A stretch of DNA of 64,000 nucleotides. Origin: Akkermansiaceae bacterium (lineage in GTDB: Bacteria; Verrucomicrobiota; Verrucomicrobiia; Verrucomicrobiales; Akkermansiaceae). Positions within the stretch are counted from its first letter, which is position 1, and every line of letters starts with the position of its first letter. Below are positions 16,549 to 25,452 of this stretch, piece by piece. The stretch is taken from positions 1 through 64,000 of the forward strand of contig CAIVKO010000128.1 of the NCBI GenBank assembly GCA_903906515.1, written 5' to 3'. The translations under genes were made by a program, and so were the position numbers. The notes under the pieces are model-generated. The model searched no databases, was not told the DNA's origin, and saw nothing but the letters and a program-made list of their open reading frames with translations.

Positions 16549-16770
16549 TTCGGCGAATGCCTTTGCATCCACTAACCACTCATTCTCTAGGTATTCTCTT
16601 CCATGCTCATGGACCGCCCGGAGGTCGGGTCCCTGCCTATCGCTCATGGATAGCGCTCTGCAAGGCAGGGACCGTCTCTCCGAGCGGTCCACGCGCATGA
16701 CGGGAGAATGATTCGGCGAATGCCTTTGCATCCGCTAACCACTCATTCTCTAGGCATTCCCTTCCATGCC
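16470..16770. repeat. Array of an inverted-repeat element (GGCAGGGACC family)
   Basis: A full element (about 16497-16638) opens with GCAAGGCAGGGACC, continues to GAGCGGTCC, and closes with the inverted copy GGACCGCCCGGAGGTC and GGGTCCCTGCC. A second 5' part (16660-16770) repeats the first ~110 bases almost exactly, including TTCGGCGAATGCCTTTGCATCC. Remnants of another 3' arm precede it (from about 16470). A related single copy lies at 41501-41634. The array overlaps the last codons of the histidine kinase gene and ends shortly before ispE. The structure is that of a REP- or MITE-like element. Confidence 0.8.
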
Positions 16771-16794
16771 TTGGTGCCCGTGGTCACAGGTTGT

Positions 16795-17631
16795 CTAACC
16801 GGTGATGCCGTGCCAGTGCCAGAGGCCCGGGTCGAGTTCGTGGCGGGCGCATTTGGCGAGGGCCTCGGGATCGGCGTCGTCGTGGAGGACGGCGAACATC
16901 GTGGAACCGGAGCCACAAAGCAGGGCGGCGGCGGTTTCATTGCGATCCAGCAGCCATTGTTTGAGTTCGGCGAGGAAGCGATGTTTTGCGAAGACCGGGC
17001 GCTCGAGATCGTTGACCAGCGGGAGTCCTTGGACTTCCTGTTCTTTATAACAGATTCCAGGAAGTTCCGTGGAGGTGCTCCAGTGGGCGTAGGCTTCCGG
17101 GGTGGGGACGACGAACCACGGCTTCAGCAGGAGAATCCGCAGGGCGGCGGGAGAAGGAACGGGCTTGATGAGTTCCCCACGGCCGGTGCAGCGCGCGGCT
17201 CCGGGTGTTAGGAAAAACGGGATATCGGAGCCGAGGGACGCGGCGATTTCCATAAGGCGATCGGTTCCGAGTTTGCCGTCGTGCAGTTGATCCAATCCCA
17301 ACAATGTGGAGGCGGCATCGCTGCTTCCACCACCCAAACCCGCGCCGTGCGGAATGGATTTGGTTAGTGAAATGGAAAACCGGCAGGGGATGCCGGAGGC
17401 AGATTCATAGTCCCTAACGGCTTTGACGACGAGATTGTCCGAATCAGCGGGCAGGTTGGGGTCGCTGCATTGAAAGGTGAAGGAATCTGCGGCGGTGAAT
17501 TCCAGGCGGTCGCACAACCCCGGCAGTTTCACCATCAGGGTGTCGATTTCGTGAAATCCGTCGGCGCGTTTTCCGAGCACGCGCAGGGAGATGTTGAGTT
17601 TGGCGGGGGCTTTGAGGGTGAGGGTGCTCAT
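16795..17631 (-). CDS. ispE: 4-diphosphocytidyl-2-C-methyl-D-erythritol kinase
   Basis: A 278-residue GHMP kinase of the MEP isoprenoid pathway; it phosphorylates the 2-hydroxyl of CDP-methylerythritol with ATP in the cytoplasm. The N-terminus APAKLNISLRVLG and the ATP-binding loop GAGLGGGSSDAA (residues 96-107) are diagnostic, as is DIPFFLTPGAARCTGRGE. Length matches the family. Its ATG overlaps the stop of pgeF by four bases (ATGA, 17628-17631), so the two are translationally coupled. dxs of the same pathway lies at 44.6-46.5 kb. Confidence 0.95.
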   Translation of the reverse strand: MSTLTLKAPAKLNISLRVLGKRADGFHEIDTLMVKLPGLCDRLEFTAADSFTFQCSDPNLPADSDNLVVKAVRDYESASGIPCRFSISLTKSIPHGAGLGGGSSDAASTLLGLDQLHDGKLGTDRLMEIAASLGSDIPFFLTPGAARCTGRGELIKPVPSPAALRILLLKPWFVVPTPEAYAHWSTSTELPGICYKEQEVQGLPLVNDLERPVFAKHRFLAELKQWLLDRNETAAALLCGSGSTMFAVLHDDADPEALAKCARHELDPGLWHWHGITG

Positions 17632-18308
17632 GGCAGGAAATCACGGACAATCAGGGCCATCATGCGGCCGGTTTTTCCCAACTCCTTGCGGTAGCTGTAA
17701 AACCGGGCGCCATCAGACGCTGTATTGAGCTCGCAGTCGATGAAATTTCCCAATCCAGCCTCGTTCGCCTGGTTGCCGATTTCCGCAGCGAAGTCGGTCT
17801 CGTAGTCAGGCGGGCGGATGCATGGGCCGAGCACGGCGGTCACATCCTGCGGGCAGGTGCCGAATTGGCGGGCCATGGTTTCTAATGCGTTTCCGAGAAT
17901 ATTGGATTCAGTGCCCTTTTTCCCCGAATGCAACAGGGCGATTGCTCCGGTTTTACGGTCAGCCAGCCAGATGGCTCCGCAATCCGCGACGTAGATGGCC
18001 AGCACGGTTGCGGTGGTGCGGGTGATCAAGCCGTCCACTCCGGGAACCACGGGCAGTCCGTCCGGGGCGATGATTTGCGGACTACCGGGCACGAGTGCGA
18101 CCGAATTTCCATGGATTTGTTCTGCCCTCCACCAGGTGCTGGAGGGGCCGCCGAAATTTGAAACCGCAGCTTCGTGAAGCGGTCGCAATTGGCGCATCGC
18201 CTCATCGCGATCTCCGGTGATCGGCAGGTCCGGCACGCGCTCCACCCAACCCGCCCGCACGCCGGGGATTTGATTCAATGTTTCCAGAAATGGGAAGACC
18301 TCCGTCAC
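17628..18308 (-). CDS. pgeF: Multicopper polyphenol oxidase-like / PgeF family protein
   Basis: A 226-residue protein of the YfiH/DUF152 family. Visible family features are VLAIYVADCGAIWLAD with the metal-site Cys, ALLHSGKKGT in place of the commoner AAVHAGWRGT, and LGPCIRPPDYE with a second metal-site Cys. E. coli PgeF is a peptidoglycan-editing hydrolase, while other members act as purine nucleoside phosphorylase or adenosine deaminase, so the precise role is open. The start is GTG 18308; no better start is visible. It is translationally coupled to ispE. An inverted repeat lies upstream at 18381-18489. Confidence 0.85.
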   Translation of the reverse strand: MTEVFPFLETLNQIPGVRAGWVERVPDLPITGDRDEAMRQLRPLHEAAVSNFGGPSSTWWRAEQIHGNSVALVPGSPQIIAPDGLPVVPGVDGLITRTTATVLAIYVADCGAIWLADRKTGAIALLHSGKKGTESNILGNALETMARQFGTCPQDVTAVLGPCIRPPDYETDFAAEIGNQANEAGLGNFIDCELNTASDGARFYSYRKELGKTGRMMALIVRDFLP

Positions 18309-18380
18309 CGGGAAACGGTAACGGAGGCGCTGAGATTCGCCAAGCGGGTTTATTGTAACGATTCAGGACGGAAGAGTTCA

Positions 18381-18489
18381 GACAGAATCATTTGATGGCA
18401 GAATCATTCGGATTTTCAGAAGTTTATGCTCGGTAAAAAACTCCCACATTCCTTTCTTGAAAAATGATTCTGTCTAAAATGATTCTGTC
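18381..18489. repeat. Long inverted repeat with doubled CAGAATCATT
   Basis: The left arm holds GACAGAATCATT (18381-18392) and CAGAATCATT (18399-18408). The right arm holds AATGATTCTGTC twice (18463-18474 and 18478-18489). A 54-base spacer separates the arms. It lies between pgeF and the MarR gene, both on the minus strand, and could fold into a large imperfect hairpin. Its composition suggests a dispersed repeat element rather than an operator. Confidence 0.7.
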
Positions 18490-18542
18490 ATCATCTAAAA
18501 TCGTAAAAGACTAGGGCTGAATAATTACGGTTTTTTCTTCGC

Positions 18543-18998
18543 TCACGCCATTGCACGGCCATGAATGGCGCGTTTGGTGTGTTCGACGGCTTCTGCCTGG
18601 TCCTCATCCATGCCTGCCAGAATGCCTGCCAGATCATTTGCGATTTCCGAGCGCATTTTCGAGACGAGTTCGACTCCTCTTGCGGTGATGCGCACCATGA
18701 TTTTGCGACGGTCTTCCGCAGCGTGAACACGCTCGACATACGACAACTTTTCAAGGCGATCCACCAAGCCGGTAGCGGCTGCGGTCGAGTGGCCCATCTT
18801 TTTGGCGATATCTGACATGGTCAGGTATTCTTCGCTGGACAAATAGGTCAGCAGAAAAAACTGGGGAAATGAGATATTACCTTTGTTGAGTTCTGTGGAC
18901 AGGTTGAGGATGCAACTGCGCTGCGTAAACAGGACGAAGTCAGCAAGTCGGTCCGCGTCGGCTTTCACCGAAGCGCCAGGGGCGTTCATTGTTTTCAT
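18543..18998 (-). CDS. MarR-family transcriptional regulator
   Basis: A 151-residue winged-helix regulator. The MarR core is visible as FPQFFLLTYLSSEE, the helix-turn-helix MSDIAKKMGHSTAAATGLVDRL, and the wing VERVHAAEDRRKIMVRITARG with the family's DRR motif. Members bind DNA as dimers and are often released by small aromatic ligands. No obvious target gene is next to it: the upstream gap (18999-19235) is AT-rich with no dyad that I can assign, so autoregulation is possible but not shown. Start ATG 18998 is followed by ATG 18989 (MKTMNAP), so either could be used. Confidence 0.9.
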   Translation of the reverse strand: MKTMNAPGASVKADADRLADFVLFTQRSCILNLSTELNKGNISFPQFFLLTYLSSEEYLTMSDIAKKMGHSTAAATGLVDRLEKLSYVERVHAAEDRRKIMVRITARGVELVSKMRSEIANDLAGILAGMDEDQAEAVEHTKRAIHGRAMA

Positions 18999-19235
18999 AT
19001 TGGCTGGTTGTAGTGTTCATGTTTCAGGACATATCAAAAACACGACTTTGTAGAAAATCGATGATCCTCGGGACTGGATCATCATTAACTCTAAAATTAT
19101 TTTTTTAGTTTCAAAGACCGTGTTGGGTGGGACAATTTAAAAAATAAACGATCTGGGGAGGTATTGGAAGAAAAGAATTCACGAAAAGCTAAATATTTTT
19201 AAAAACCCGCCCCAAGGGGTGTTTGGAAGGCCCTG

Positions 19236-19784
19236 TTACTCAGGGAGTTCCGGCACTGGAGCCAACGAGGGCGAGGGAGCCTTGGGCTCTGAAGAGGGCT
19301 CCGAAGGCTGTGGAACATGCCGGGAATAGACCGCATCGCCGACTTCCAAAGTGCCAGATTTGAGGTCAGCGGCGGCGAATTGGTCGAGCGATTCTCCGGT
19401 GACGAGCAGGTTTGCGGTTCGGTCATTCTCGCCACGGGTGGTAAGAATCGTACCTGTTTCGATATTCCACTTCCCGAAACTTTGAATGAGAACGAAGCGT
19501 TTGTCGGCTGGAATCGAGGCAATACGGCCGACAAGTTTCGGCGGATCGGCTTTCGGTTTTTCCTTAGGGTCTTCGGTTTTAGCGGGTTTGAGCATTCCGC
19601 AGGACACGAGGGAGCAGGCAAGAAGCGCGATGATCGAGAGCGGGCGAGGAAATGGAAAACGATTTAACCCGGATTCCGAAGTTGCAGGGGTGATTTGCGG
19701 GAGATTTGACCACGGATTACACGGATTTAACGGATTGAATACTTCACCAAACAGGTGATGAAACCACTGCCGCAACCTCTTCAT
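19236..19784 (-). CDS. Predicted lipoprotein, start disturbed by a repeat
   Basis: The mature part resembles a small exported protein: a hydrophobic core ([10 protein letters not shown]) followed by lipobox LVSC, then a Lys/Pro-rich linker ([14 protein letters not shown]), a compact beta-like domain ([40 protein letters not shown]) and a Pro/Ser-rich tail. I do not recognise the family. The only ATG in frame (19784) puts about 60 residues before the lipid Cys, far too many for a normal signal. Those residues are partly encoded by a repeat of ATCCGTG words (19707-19812). Insertion of the repeat has probably displaced the original start. It follows purH on the same strand. Confidence 0.55.
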   Translation of the reverse strand: MKRLRQWFHHLFGEVFNPLNPCNPWSNLPQITPATSESGLNRFPFPRPLSIIALLACSLVSCGMLKPAKTEDPKEKPKADPPKLVGRIASIPADKRFVLIQSFGKWNIETGTILTTRGENDRTANLLVTGESLDQFAAADLKSGTLEVGDAVYSRHVPQPSEPSSEPKAPSPSLAPVPELPE

Positions 19785-19812
19785 AATCCGTGTAATCCGT
19801 GTAATCCGTGGT
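19707..19812. repeat. Inverted repeat of ATCCGTG words
   Basis: The left arm reads ACCACGGATTACACGG then ATTTAACGG; the right arm near 19790-19812 reads AATCCGTGTAATCCGTG then TAATCCGTGGT, its inverted copy. Each arm is itself made of ATCCGTG-type units in tandem. It lies across the 5' end of the lipoprotein gene and just behind the purH stop codon. Confidence 0.75.
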
Positions 19813-19831
19813 TCAATATCGGAATTCAGGT

Positions 19832-21373
19832 TCAATGCCTGAAATGCCGGTGGCCGGTGAAGACCATGGCCATTCCGGCGGCGTCTGCAGCGGCAATGAC
19901 TTCCTCGTCACGCATGGAGCCGCCAGGCTGGATGCAGGCGGTGGCACCGGCGTCGATGGCGGATTGGAGGCCATCGGCAAACGGGAACATGGCGTCCGAG
20001 GCGACGATGCTGCCCTTGAGGTCGAGTCCGGCTTCACCGGCTTTCCAGATGGCGATGCGCGAGGAATCCACGCGGCTCATTTGGCCGGCACCGATGCCGA
20101 GGGTACGGTCGGTGGTCGCATAGACAATGGCATTGGATTTGACGTGTTTGACGATGCGCCAACCGAAGCGCATGGCGCGCATTTCCTCTTCGGTGGGCGG
20201 GCGCTTGGTGACCACTTTGGATTCGAGTTTGTCGAGGCCGAGAGCGGTGTGATCGCGGTCCATGACCATGATGCCGCCTGGGCAGGAGCGTATGACGGGA
20301 GATTTTTTCTCCACCAGATAGCTGTCGTTCATTTTCATGAGACGCAGGTTTTTCTTTTTCTGGAGCAGGGCGCGGGCGTCGGCCTCGAATTCCGGGGCGA
20401 TGATGACGTCGGTGAATATCTCAGAGATGATGCGGGCGAGTTCGAGGGTAAGCGGGCGGTTGCAGACGATCACTCCGCCGAAGGGCGCCTGACGGTCGGT
20501 TTCGAAGGCTTTCTGCCATGCGATCTTGAGGCTTTCGTCATCCTGACCGACGCCGCAGGGGTTGGTGTGCTTGAGGATGGCCACCGTGGGGCGGACAAAA
20601 TCGAGGATGATGTCCGCAGCGGCCTCGATGTCGAGGATGTTGGTATATGAGAGTTCCTTGCCTTGGACTTGGGTGAAAAACTCGCGGAAATTCCCGTAGA
20701 GCGAGCATTTTTGATGAGGATTGTCGCCGTAGCGAAGTTCCTGTTCGAGAGGCAGGCTGAGGGTGAAATTGCAACCGGTGCCGGTGCGGCACTGGCCGAG
20801 ATAATCGGTGATGGCGGCATCGTATTGCGAGGTGCGAAGGAAAACTTTCACCGCAAGCTGCTCGCGAAATCCCTTGGTGGTATTGCCGTTGTGCTCCTTC
20901 ATTTCTTCAATGACCCGGGCGTAGTCCGAGGGATCGACGACGACGGTGACGTGGGAGTGGTTTTTCGCGGCGCTCCGCAGCATCGACGGCCCACCGATGT
21001 CGATGTTTTCAATGGCTTCCTCATGCGTGACGTCCGGTTTGGCGACGGTTTCCTCGAATGGGTAGAGGTTGACGACGACGAGGTCGATGGGCGGAATATC
21101 GTTCTTTTTCGCTTGGGAGAGGTGGCTCTTATCGTCGCGGCGGTGGAGCAGGCCGCCGTGGATTTTGGGATGCAGGGTTTTCAGTCTTCCGTCAAAAAGT
21201 TCGGGCGCCCCGGTGTATTCGGATACATCGATGACCGGCAGGCCTGCATCGCGCAGGGTCTTGGACGTGCCTCCAGTGGACAGCAACTCGACCCCGAGGT
21301 CGTGCAGTTCCTTGGCGAATTCGGCGAGACCGGATTTATTGGAGACGGACAGAAGGGCTCGTGTGATGGGCAT
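19832..21373 (-). CDS. purH: Bifunctional AICAR transformylase / IMP cyclohydrolase
   Basis: A 513-residue cytoplasmic enzyme catalysing the last two steps of de novo IMP synthesis. The N-terminal MGS-like cyclohydrolase domain is seen in [22 protein letters not shown] and [15 protein letters not shown]. The C-terminal transformylase domain follows, with [14 protein letters not shown], the KHTNPCGVG motif and APEFEADAR near the active site. Length is normal. ATG 21373 fits the family start. A lipoprotein gene follows directly downstream. No riboswitch was recognised in the 235-base leader. Confidence 0.97.
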   Translation of the reverse strand: MPITRALLSVSNKSGLAEFAKELHDLGVELLSTGGTSKTLRDAGLPVIDVSEYTGAPELFDGRLKTLHPKIHGGLLHRRDDKSHLSQAKKNDIPPIDLVVVNLYPFEETVAKPDVTHEEAIENIDIGGPSMLRSAAKNHSHVTVVVDPSDYARVIEEMKEHNGNTTKGFREQLAVKVFLRTSQYDAAITDYLGQCRTGTGCNFTLSLPLEQELRYGDNPHQKCSLYGNFREFFTQVQGKELSYTNILDIEAAADIILDFVRPTVAILKHTNPCGVGQDDESLKIAWQKAFETDRQAPFGGVIVCNRPLTLELARIISEIFTDVIIAPEFEADARALLQKKKNLRLMKMNDSYLVEKKSPVIRSCPGGIMVMDRDHTALGLDKLESKVVTKRPPTEEEMRAMRFGWRIVKHVKSNAIVYATTDRTLGIGAGQMSRVDSSRIAIWKAGEAGLDLKGSIVASDAMFPFADGLQSAIDAGATACIQPGGSMRDEEVIAAADAAGMAMVFTGHRHFRH

Positions 21374-21611
21374 GACAGTGGCTTTTGCGGGTTATGAGGC
21401 CGGCGGGTATCCCCGCACGACGTGAACGGCGTATCCAAGGAAACGCCCGAGAGCAAGCCCAATAGAGGTGAGTGCAGCATGAGCTGATGTCCTTTTCGGG
21501 CTCAGGGATATTTCAAAATTTAAGAAAGATTTTTCTTGTGGCGTTCACTAAAAAGATTAACTTGCTTACAAGGTTTAAGAATGAGTTCCTGTAAACAAAT
21601 CTGATAGAGTG

Positions 21612-22406
21612 ATGAAAACGATTTGGCTGACATCCGGAATCCTGAGCGCTGCCCTGATTGGGACCGCCGCAGGGGTGCGTTTGTCAGAGCGTATCGAGGG
21701 ATTGCACGAGAAGTTTCTGGAAGATCGTCGTGAGGCTCTGCCCGCGTTGAGTGACCCATATGGGGTTCCTGCGGCAGCACGAGGGGTGCTTGAGAGATCC
21801 CGCGATTCGATAAGAGATGACACCCCATGGAAGCGCAATGTGGTGGCTACTGTGTTCTGGGTGGGTGAATTACCCACGGAAAATAATCCGACGCCCAACA
21901 CCAAGAGCGCATGGGATCAAAATTGGCAGGCCAATTTCGGTGGCTACGATGATCCGGACCGTCGCAATGGCTTTGTGCCGCAGGGGTTCAATCCGATGCT
22001 TAACCCGTTTTACGTCGCGCTTCCTTACAATGACGTCGCCAAGGGCGGGATCCACCGTCCGGAAGCTTCGAAAGTGATTCCTTGGTTCTGGGAAGACTAT
22101 CGAGGCGACGGTATTTCCGTCTGCAAGGGCAAGTGGGTCGCTATCCATCATGAAGGCCGCGTTTGTTACGCCCAATGGGAGGATGTCGGCCCCTTTGAGG
22201 TGGACCACTGGCAGTATGTCTTCGGCAACGAATCTCCCCGTCCCAATCGCAACCAGTCCGCAGGCATCGACCTGAGTCCGGCGGCGCGTGATTTTCTGAG
22301 ACTACGCAGCGGAGCAATCGTCGAGTGGCGCTTCGTCAACGATCACCAGGTGCCGAAAGGCCCTTGGAAGAACTGGTCCGGTGAACTCGCCCTGCCTCAA
22401 TATTAA
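21612..22406 (+). CDS. Conserved-looking exported protein, unknown function
   Basis: A 264-residue protein beginning MKTIWLTSGILSAALIG, a signal peptide or membrane anchor; GTG 21609 is an alternative start one codon earlier. The mature part is rich in Trp, Tyr and Pro: WKRNVVATVFWVGE, DQNWQANFGGYDD, FYVALPYNDV, CKGKWVAIHHEGRVCYAQW, DVGPFEVDHWQYVFG, GIDLSPAARDFL. The last parts resemble a double-psi beta-barrel fold as in RlpA/3D-type domains, with a WEDVGPF strand and an Asp before LSPAA, but this is only an impression. It starts its own transcript, upstream of the secreted/prepilin cassette, and may be unrelated to it. Confidence 0.7.
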   Translation: MKTIWLTSGILSAALIGTAAGVRLSERIEGLHEKFLEDRREALPALSDPYGVPAAARGVLERSRDSIRDDTPWKRNVVATVFWVGELPTENNPTPNTKSAWDQNWQANFGGYDDPDRRNGFVPQGFNPMLNPFYVALPYNDVAKGGIHRPEASKVIPWFWEDYRGDGISVCKGKWVAIHHEGRVCYAQWEDVGPFEVDHWQYVFGNESPRPNRNQSAGIDLSPAARDFLRLRSGAIVEWRFVNDHQVPKGPWKNWSGELALPQY

Positions 22407-22490
22407 ATTTTTTCCCCGCAACTCCTATTTCATCACCCAATAACCTCTAATCTTTGATCTCAGTTTCACAATATCCAACCGCCAACCCAT

Positions 22491-23270
22491 ATGAAAACTA
22501 GCCAATGGACCGCCACGACGGCAGCCGTCATCACCCTGTGCACTCTCGCGTCAACACGTGTCTGTGCTCAATCGACAGACCCATCGATCCCTGTGGGTTC
22601 CCTGAGCGCAACCCCGACAATCGTCCAAGCCGGTACAAAACCAACCCTCGCTTGGAACGTCACGTATCCATCTGTTGTGAAGGACTACGTGGATGTCACC
22701 CCTCCATCGGGATCGACGACCCCTCCACCGGCTGGTGTCACAGTGATAAATACCACCATCACCCCGAAGGTGAATTTGATCGCGGACATTCGGATTCTTG
22801 GAGCCGGGGTTACCACTCAGGATTCCAAGGGTAAAATCGTTTATATTGAGACTCTCGGGCTGCTTAAATGCAACGGCGCGTCATCTTATACGACGATATT
22901 CGACGGCAAGAACACGGATACAATCGTGCAGCAACAAGGCATCATCAAGACCATCAATGTTACCGCGAACAAAGCGATGTATTTCGGCGGATACTACAAT
23001 AACAGCGGGACGCTTGGTACAAAATTCTATTCCACGAGTGGTGACAACGTGCGAACCTTGGTCAACGGGGAAAAGCCGCCCACCAACATGCCGGATTACA
23101 ACGCTCCATCGCTGGAAAGCTTCCTCAAGCCCTATCTGGATGCTTCCAAGAAAGTGAAGATCGGCCCAATGGATGTGATCATTTTCATGGAGTTAACTCA
23201 TACCGATAAGACCAATATCGGATATGACCTTCAGGATCTTGTGCTTCTTGTTACCTTTAGAACTCCCTGA
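22491..23270 (+). CDS. Secreted protein of the prepilin-associated cassette
   Basis: A 259-residue protein with a signal peptide (MKTSQWTATTAAVITLCTLAS, cleavage probably after VCA). The mature sequence begins with a Pro/Thr-rich region, SATPTIVQAGTKPTLAW, that resembles the start of an Ig-like or carbohydrate-type beta domain, and a proline cluster TPPSGSTTPPP. The rest is rich in Gly, Asn, Tyr and Ser and has a long beta-type stretch ending in GPMDVIIFMEL. No catalytic motif is visible and I do not recognise the family. Four bases separate it from the next gene, so it heads an operon of three exported proteins in front of the prepilin-like genes. Confidence 0.75.
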   Translation: MKTSQWTATTAAVITLCTLASTRVCAQSTDPSIPVGSLSATPTIVQAGTKPTLAWNVTYPSVVKDYVDVTPPSGSTTPPPAGVTVINTTITPKVNLIADIRILGAGVTTQDSKGKIVYIETLGLLKCNGASSYTTIFDGKNTDTIVQQQGIIKTINVTANKAMYFGGYYNNSGTLGTKFYSTSGDNVRTLVNGEKPPTNMPDYNAPSLESFLKPYLDASKKVKIGPMDVIIFMELTHTDKTNIGYDLQDLVLLVTFRTP

Positions 23271-23274
23271 TCTA

Positions 23275-23835
23275 ATGAAAATATCATTACTCCCGAAATG
23301 GGGTGTTCTTGCCATCTTCGTGGCAACCCCCTCTGTTGGTGCCGCAGAGAAACCCGTCATGCGGGATGCTGCGACTCATGAACAACTGGTCCAGTCCCTG
23401 CGCCAAGCGGATCAGGCGAACCCCATGAAACAAATGAAGCCAGCCACGGGAGAGGATCCGTCCTTGGTGAATCGTCCGCAAGATCTCATCAGTCAATCCG
23501 ACATCATAGCGTTCCAAGGCATTCAGACACTCGTTCCAAAACGAGCGGTTCTTCAGATTCCCAAAAAATACAGTGACCGCGTTGCGGCTCAACCAGGTGC
23601 GAAAGTAGTGAGTTGGGCTGATTTTTACGCAGCGAACCGCAGTTGGATTACCACCGTGGAAGTCAGCCGGACACAGGCTGAGGGGAATCTCGCGTTGCCC
23701 GAAGAAACCCAAAAAATGATGACCAAGTCCGGCAATCTCTTGGTGGCGACCTACATGGGAGGGCCGATCTCGCTCCTTCCGATTAAAGAAACTAAACCCG
23801 CAGAAACCAAACCCGCAACAACCCCAAAACCATGA
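23275..23835 (+). CDS. Secreted protein, unknown function
   Basis: A 186-residue protein starting at ATG 23275 with a signal peptide (MKISLLPKWGVLAIFVATPS, cleavage probably after VGA). The mature part is polar and has no cysteine. It contains a Met/Lys/Gln-rich stretch (ADQANPMKQMKPATGED) and ends in a lysine/threonine/proline-rich tail made of KPAETKPA-type repeats, which may be a flexible linker. The segment VVSWADFYAANRSWITTVEV could form a small beta-alpha unit. No family is recognised. It overlaps the next gene by four bases (ATGA at 23832-23835), so the two are translationally coupled. Confidence 0.7.
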   Translation: MKISLLPKWGVLAIFVATPSVGAAEKPVMRDAATHEQLVQSLRQADQANPMKQMKPATGEDPSLVNRPQDLISQSDIIAFQGIQTLVPKRAVLQIPKKYSDRVAAQPGAKVVSWADFYAANRSWITTVEVSRTQAEGNLALPEETQKMMTKSGNLLVATYMGGPISLLPIKETKPAETKPATTPKP

Positions 23836-24854
23836 AATCTTTCATCACCCTTCTGATTGCGGTTCTAGCTTCAACGTCCGCGTGGACATGGGCTGACACC
23901 GTGACTTATACCAACTTAATCCGTCAGGTTCAATTCCCGACTGGAGTGGCATGGGATGTGCCGGTAGCAGCGGCCGGAACGCAGTTGTCCCAACTTGCGA
24001 TAGATCCGGGCGGTGCCCGGTTTGAATTGTGGGCTGTGAAGTCCACTCCGCTCACAAACTACCTGCTGAACAGTGTGTATGTGGGGACCTACATCCCGGT
24101 CGCTACGGTGGCTATCACCTCGGAAGATCCTTATTCAATCATTCCAAGAACTCGCGCAGATCGACCGTTCTATGTAGATATCAGTGTGGGCGGTTTGCTC
24201 AGTGGTGCGACCGATCCGGTGCCGTCGAAGAGCTTGAAGTTCCTGCGGCACGTTCAGTCGTATGGTGTGGGCGGAACCGGTATCAATGTTGACCGGACTC
24301 AAGCCACACTGCTTACCCAGACCTCGCTCGCCACGAACGGCTCGCAGCGTCTTACGTTTCTTGTCAACTCCGTTCCTGGTGCTGATCGCTCAAAGGTCTC
24401 CGGTGAGGAACGTTTTTCGATGTTCTCGTTGGCTGACTATCAGGCACCGGAATCTCAACTTGCATCGCAGTTCATCCAGATCTGGCCGGTGGCCGATGGT
24501 TCGATCAGCGGCATCACAACAGGCCAATTGATCCGTTACACTGCACCACAGGTGACACTCACCGTGAACAACCTGTATCCGAACTCTACGACCTATGCTC
24601 AAGTTTACAAGGGAAGTCCCAATCTCGGAGAGGAAGGCACGATCGTTCCGGGTTCATCACTGGTCATCAACGACTCTGTGCCCGCCAGTCGTGTGCTGGT
24701 TGTTAAGGGATATGAATCCGCGTTGGCCGAAGACGGAGATTGGACGATGGAGTTGGTCACCAAGACCCCCTTTGGTCTTGATCGTTTGGCCTATGTCACA
24801 TTCAAACTCGACAGGACCATGAAAATGAACGCATCATTTACCACGACCGAGTGA
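23832..24854 (+). CDS. Secreted beta-rich protein, unknown function
   Basis: A 340-residue protein with a signal peptide (MKSFITLLIAVLASTSAWTWA). The mature chain is predicted to be beta-rich: GVAWDVPVAAAGTQLSQ, PFYVDISVGGLL, TLTVNNLYPNSTTYAQVY and GDWTMELVTKTPFGL look like alternating strands. Cysteine is absent. It is coupled to the previous gene by a four-base overlap and ends two bases before the convergent gene at 24856-25452. Function is not recognised; a role as a surface or periplasmic partner of the prepilin-like proteins downstream is an inference from position. Confidence 0.7.
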   Translation: MKSFITLLIAVLASTSAWTWADTVTYTNLIRQVQFPTGVAWDVPVAAAGTQLSQLAIDPGGARFELWAVKSTPLTNYLLNSVYVGTYIPVATVAITSEDPYSIIPRTRADRPFYVDISVGGLLSGATDPVPSKSLKFLRHVQSYGVGGTGINVDRTQATLLTQTSLATNGSQRLTFLVNSVPGADRSKVSGEERFSMFSLADYQAPESQLASQFIQIWPVADGSISGITTGQLIRYTAPQVTLTVNNLYPNSTTYAQVYKGSPNLGEEGTIVPGSSLVINDSVPASRVLVVKGYESALAEDGDWTMELVTKTPFGLDRLAYVTFKLDRTMKMNASFTTTE

Positions 24855-24855
24855 T

Positions 24856-25452
24856 TTATGGTTTCTTCATTTCCTCTAGCAGTTCTTTTCTGAAATTGTC
24901 ATTCCGATAGATCAGCGAGAAGCGCGCGTCCTTGGATTTACGCAACAGATCCTCTACCTCGGTGTAGGCCAGGAGGAGGAACAAGCCTTTGACCGGTTCA
25001 CGATGAAACGATTGAGTATGCGTGACGAATTTGTCCTCCACCAGCCGCTGCTGTTGGTTGGCAAGCAGTGCACCATGCTCCTTGGAGACTTGTTTTTTAA
25101 GCTCTTCAAACCGCGCTTCCATGGTATCAGCCGGGGCTTCGTTGTCGAAGTAATGGACCGTCAACTCGAAGAGCCTGCCACCAAGAAATCGCCCCTCTAC
25201 TGCTGCGGCCTTGCTATCCGGCAGAAAACCCTTGCGGGGCTGGATTTTAAGAATGCGAAAACCCGGTTGATCTCCAGGCAGCGAGATGGTAACGTCCAAC
25301 GAGTGTCTGCTCGCCCAAACAATCAATTTTTCCGGAGAATCTCCCCAATGCAAACCAAATGGCGGCTCAAGGAGGACTTGGGCAGTACCGTGGCCGGATG
25401 CCAACAGGAGAAGTGTGGCGGCCCATGCCAATATCCGGAATCGTCCGTGCAT
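24856..25452 (-). CDS. Exported protein, unknown function
   Basis: A 198-residue protein with a signal peptide (MHGRFRILAWAATLLLLAS, cleavage probably after TA). The mature part begins PPFGLHWGDSPEKL, a motif seen in several small exported proteins that bind or sense at the membrane, and has a long helical second half with EEMKK at the end. No family is recognised with confidence. It is the only minus-strand gene inside the 22.5-28.7 kb cassette, and its start overlaps the GTG start proposed for the divergent prepilin-like gene at 25447 by a few bases, so its promoter must lie inside that gene. Confidence 0.7.
   Translation of the reverse strand: MHGRFRILAWAATLLLLASGHGTAQVLLEPPFGLHWGDSPEKLIVWASRHSLDVTISLPGDQPGFRILKIQPRKGFLPDSKAAAVEGRFLGGRLFELTVHYFDNEAPADTMEARFEELKKQVSKEHGALLANQQQRLVEDKFVTHTQSFHREPVKGLFLLLAYTEVEDLLRKSKDARFSLIYRNDNFRKELLEEMKKP

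Noticed and set aside
21374-21611. Possible riboswitch in the purH leader
   Set aside because: I looked for purine and ZTP aptamer motifs on the minus strand and found none.
25003-25446. Extension of the first prepilin-like frame upstream by ~148 codons
   Set aside because: This part is antisense to the exported protein gene at 24856-25452 and has no protein-like features; the leader needs only the last ~20 codons.
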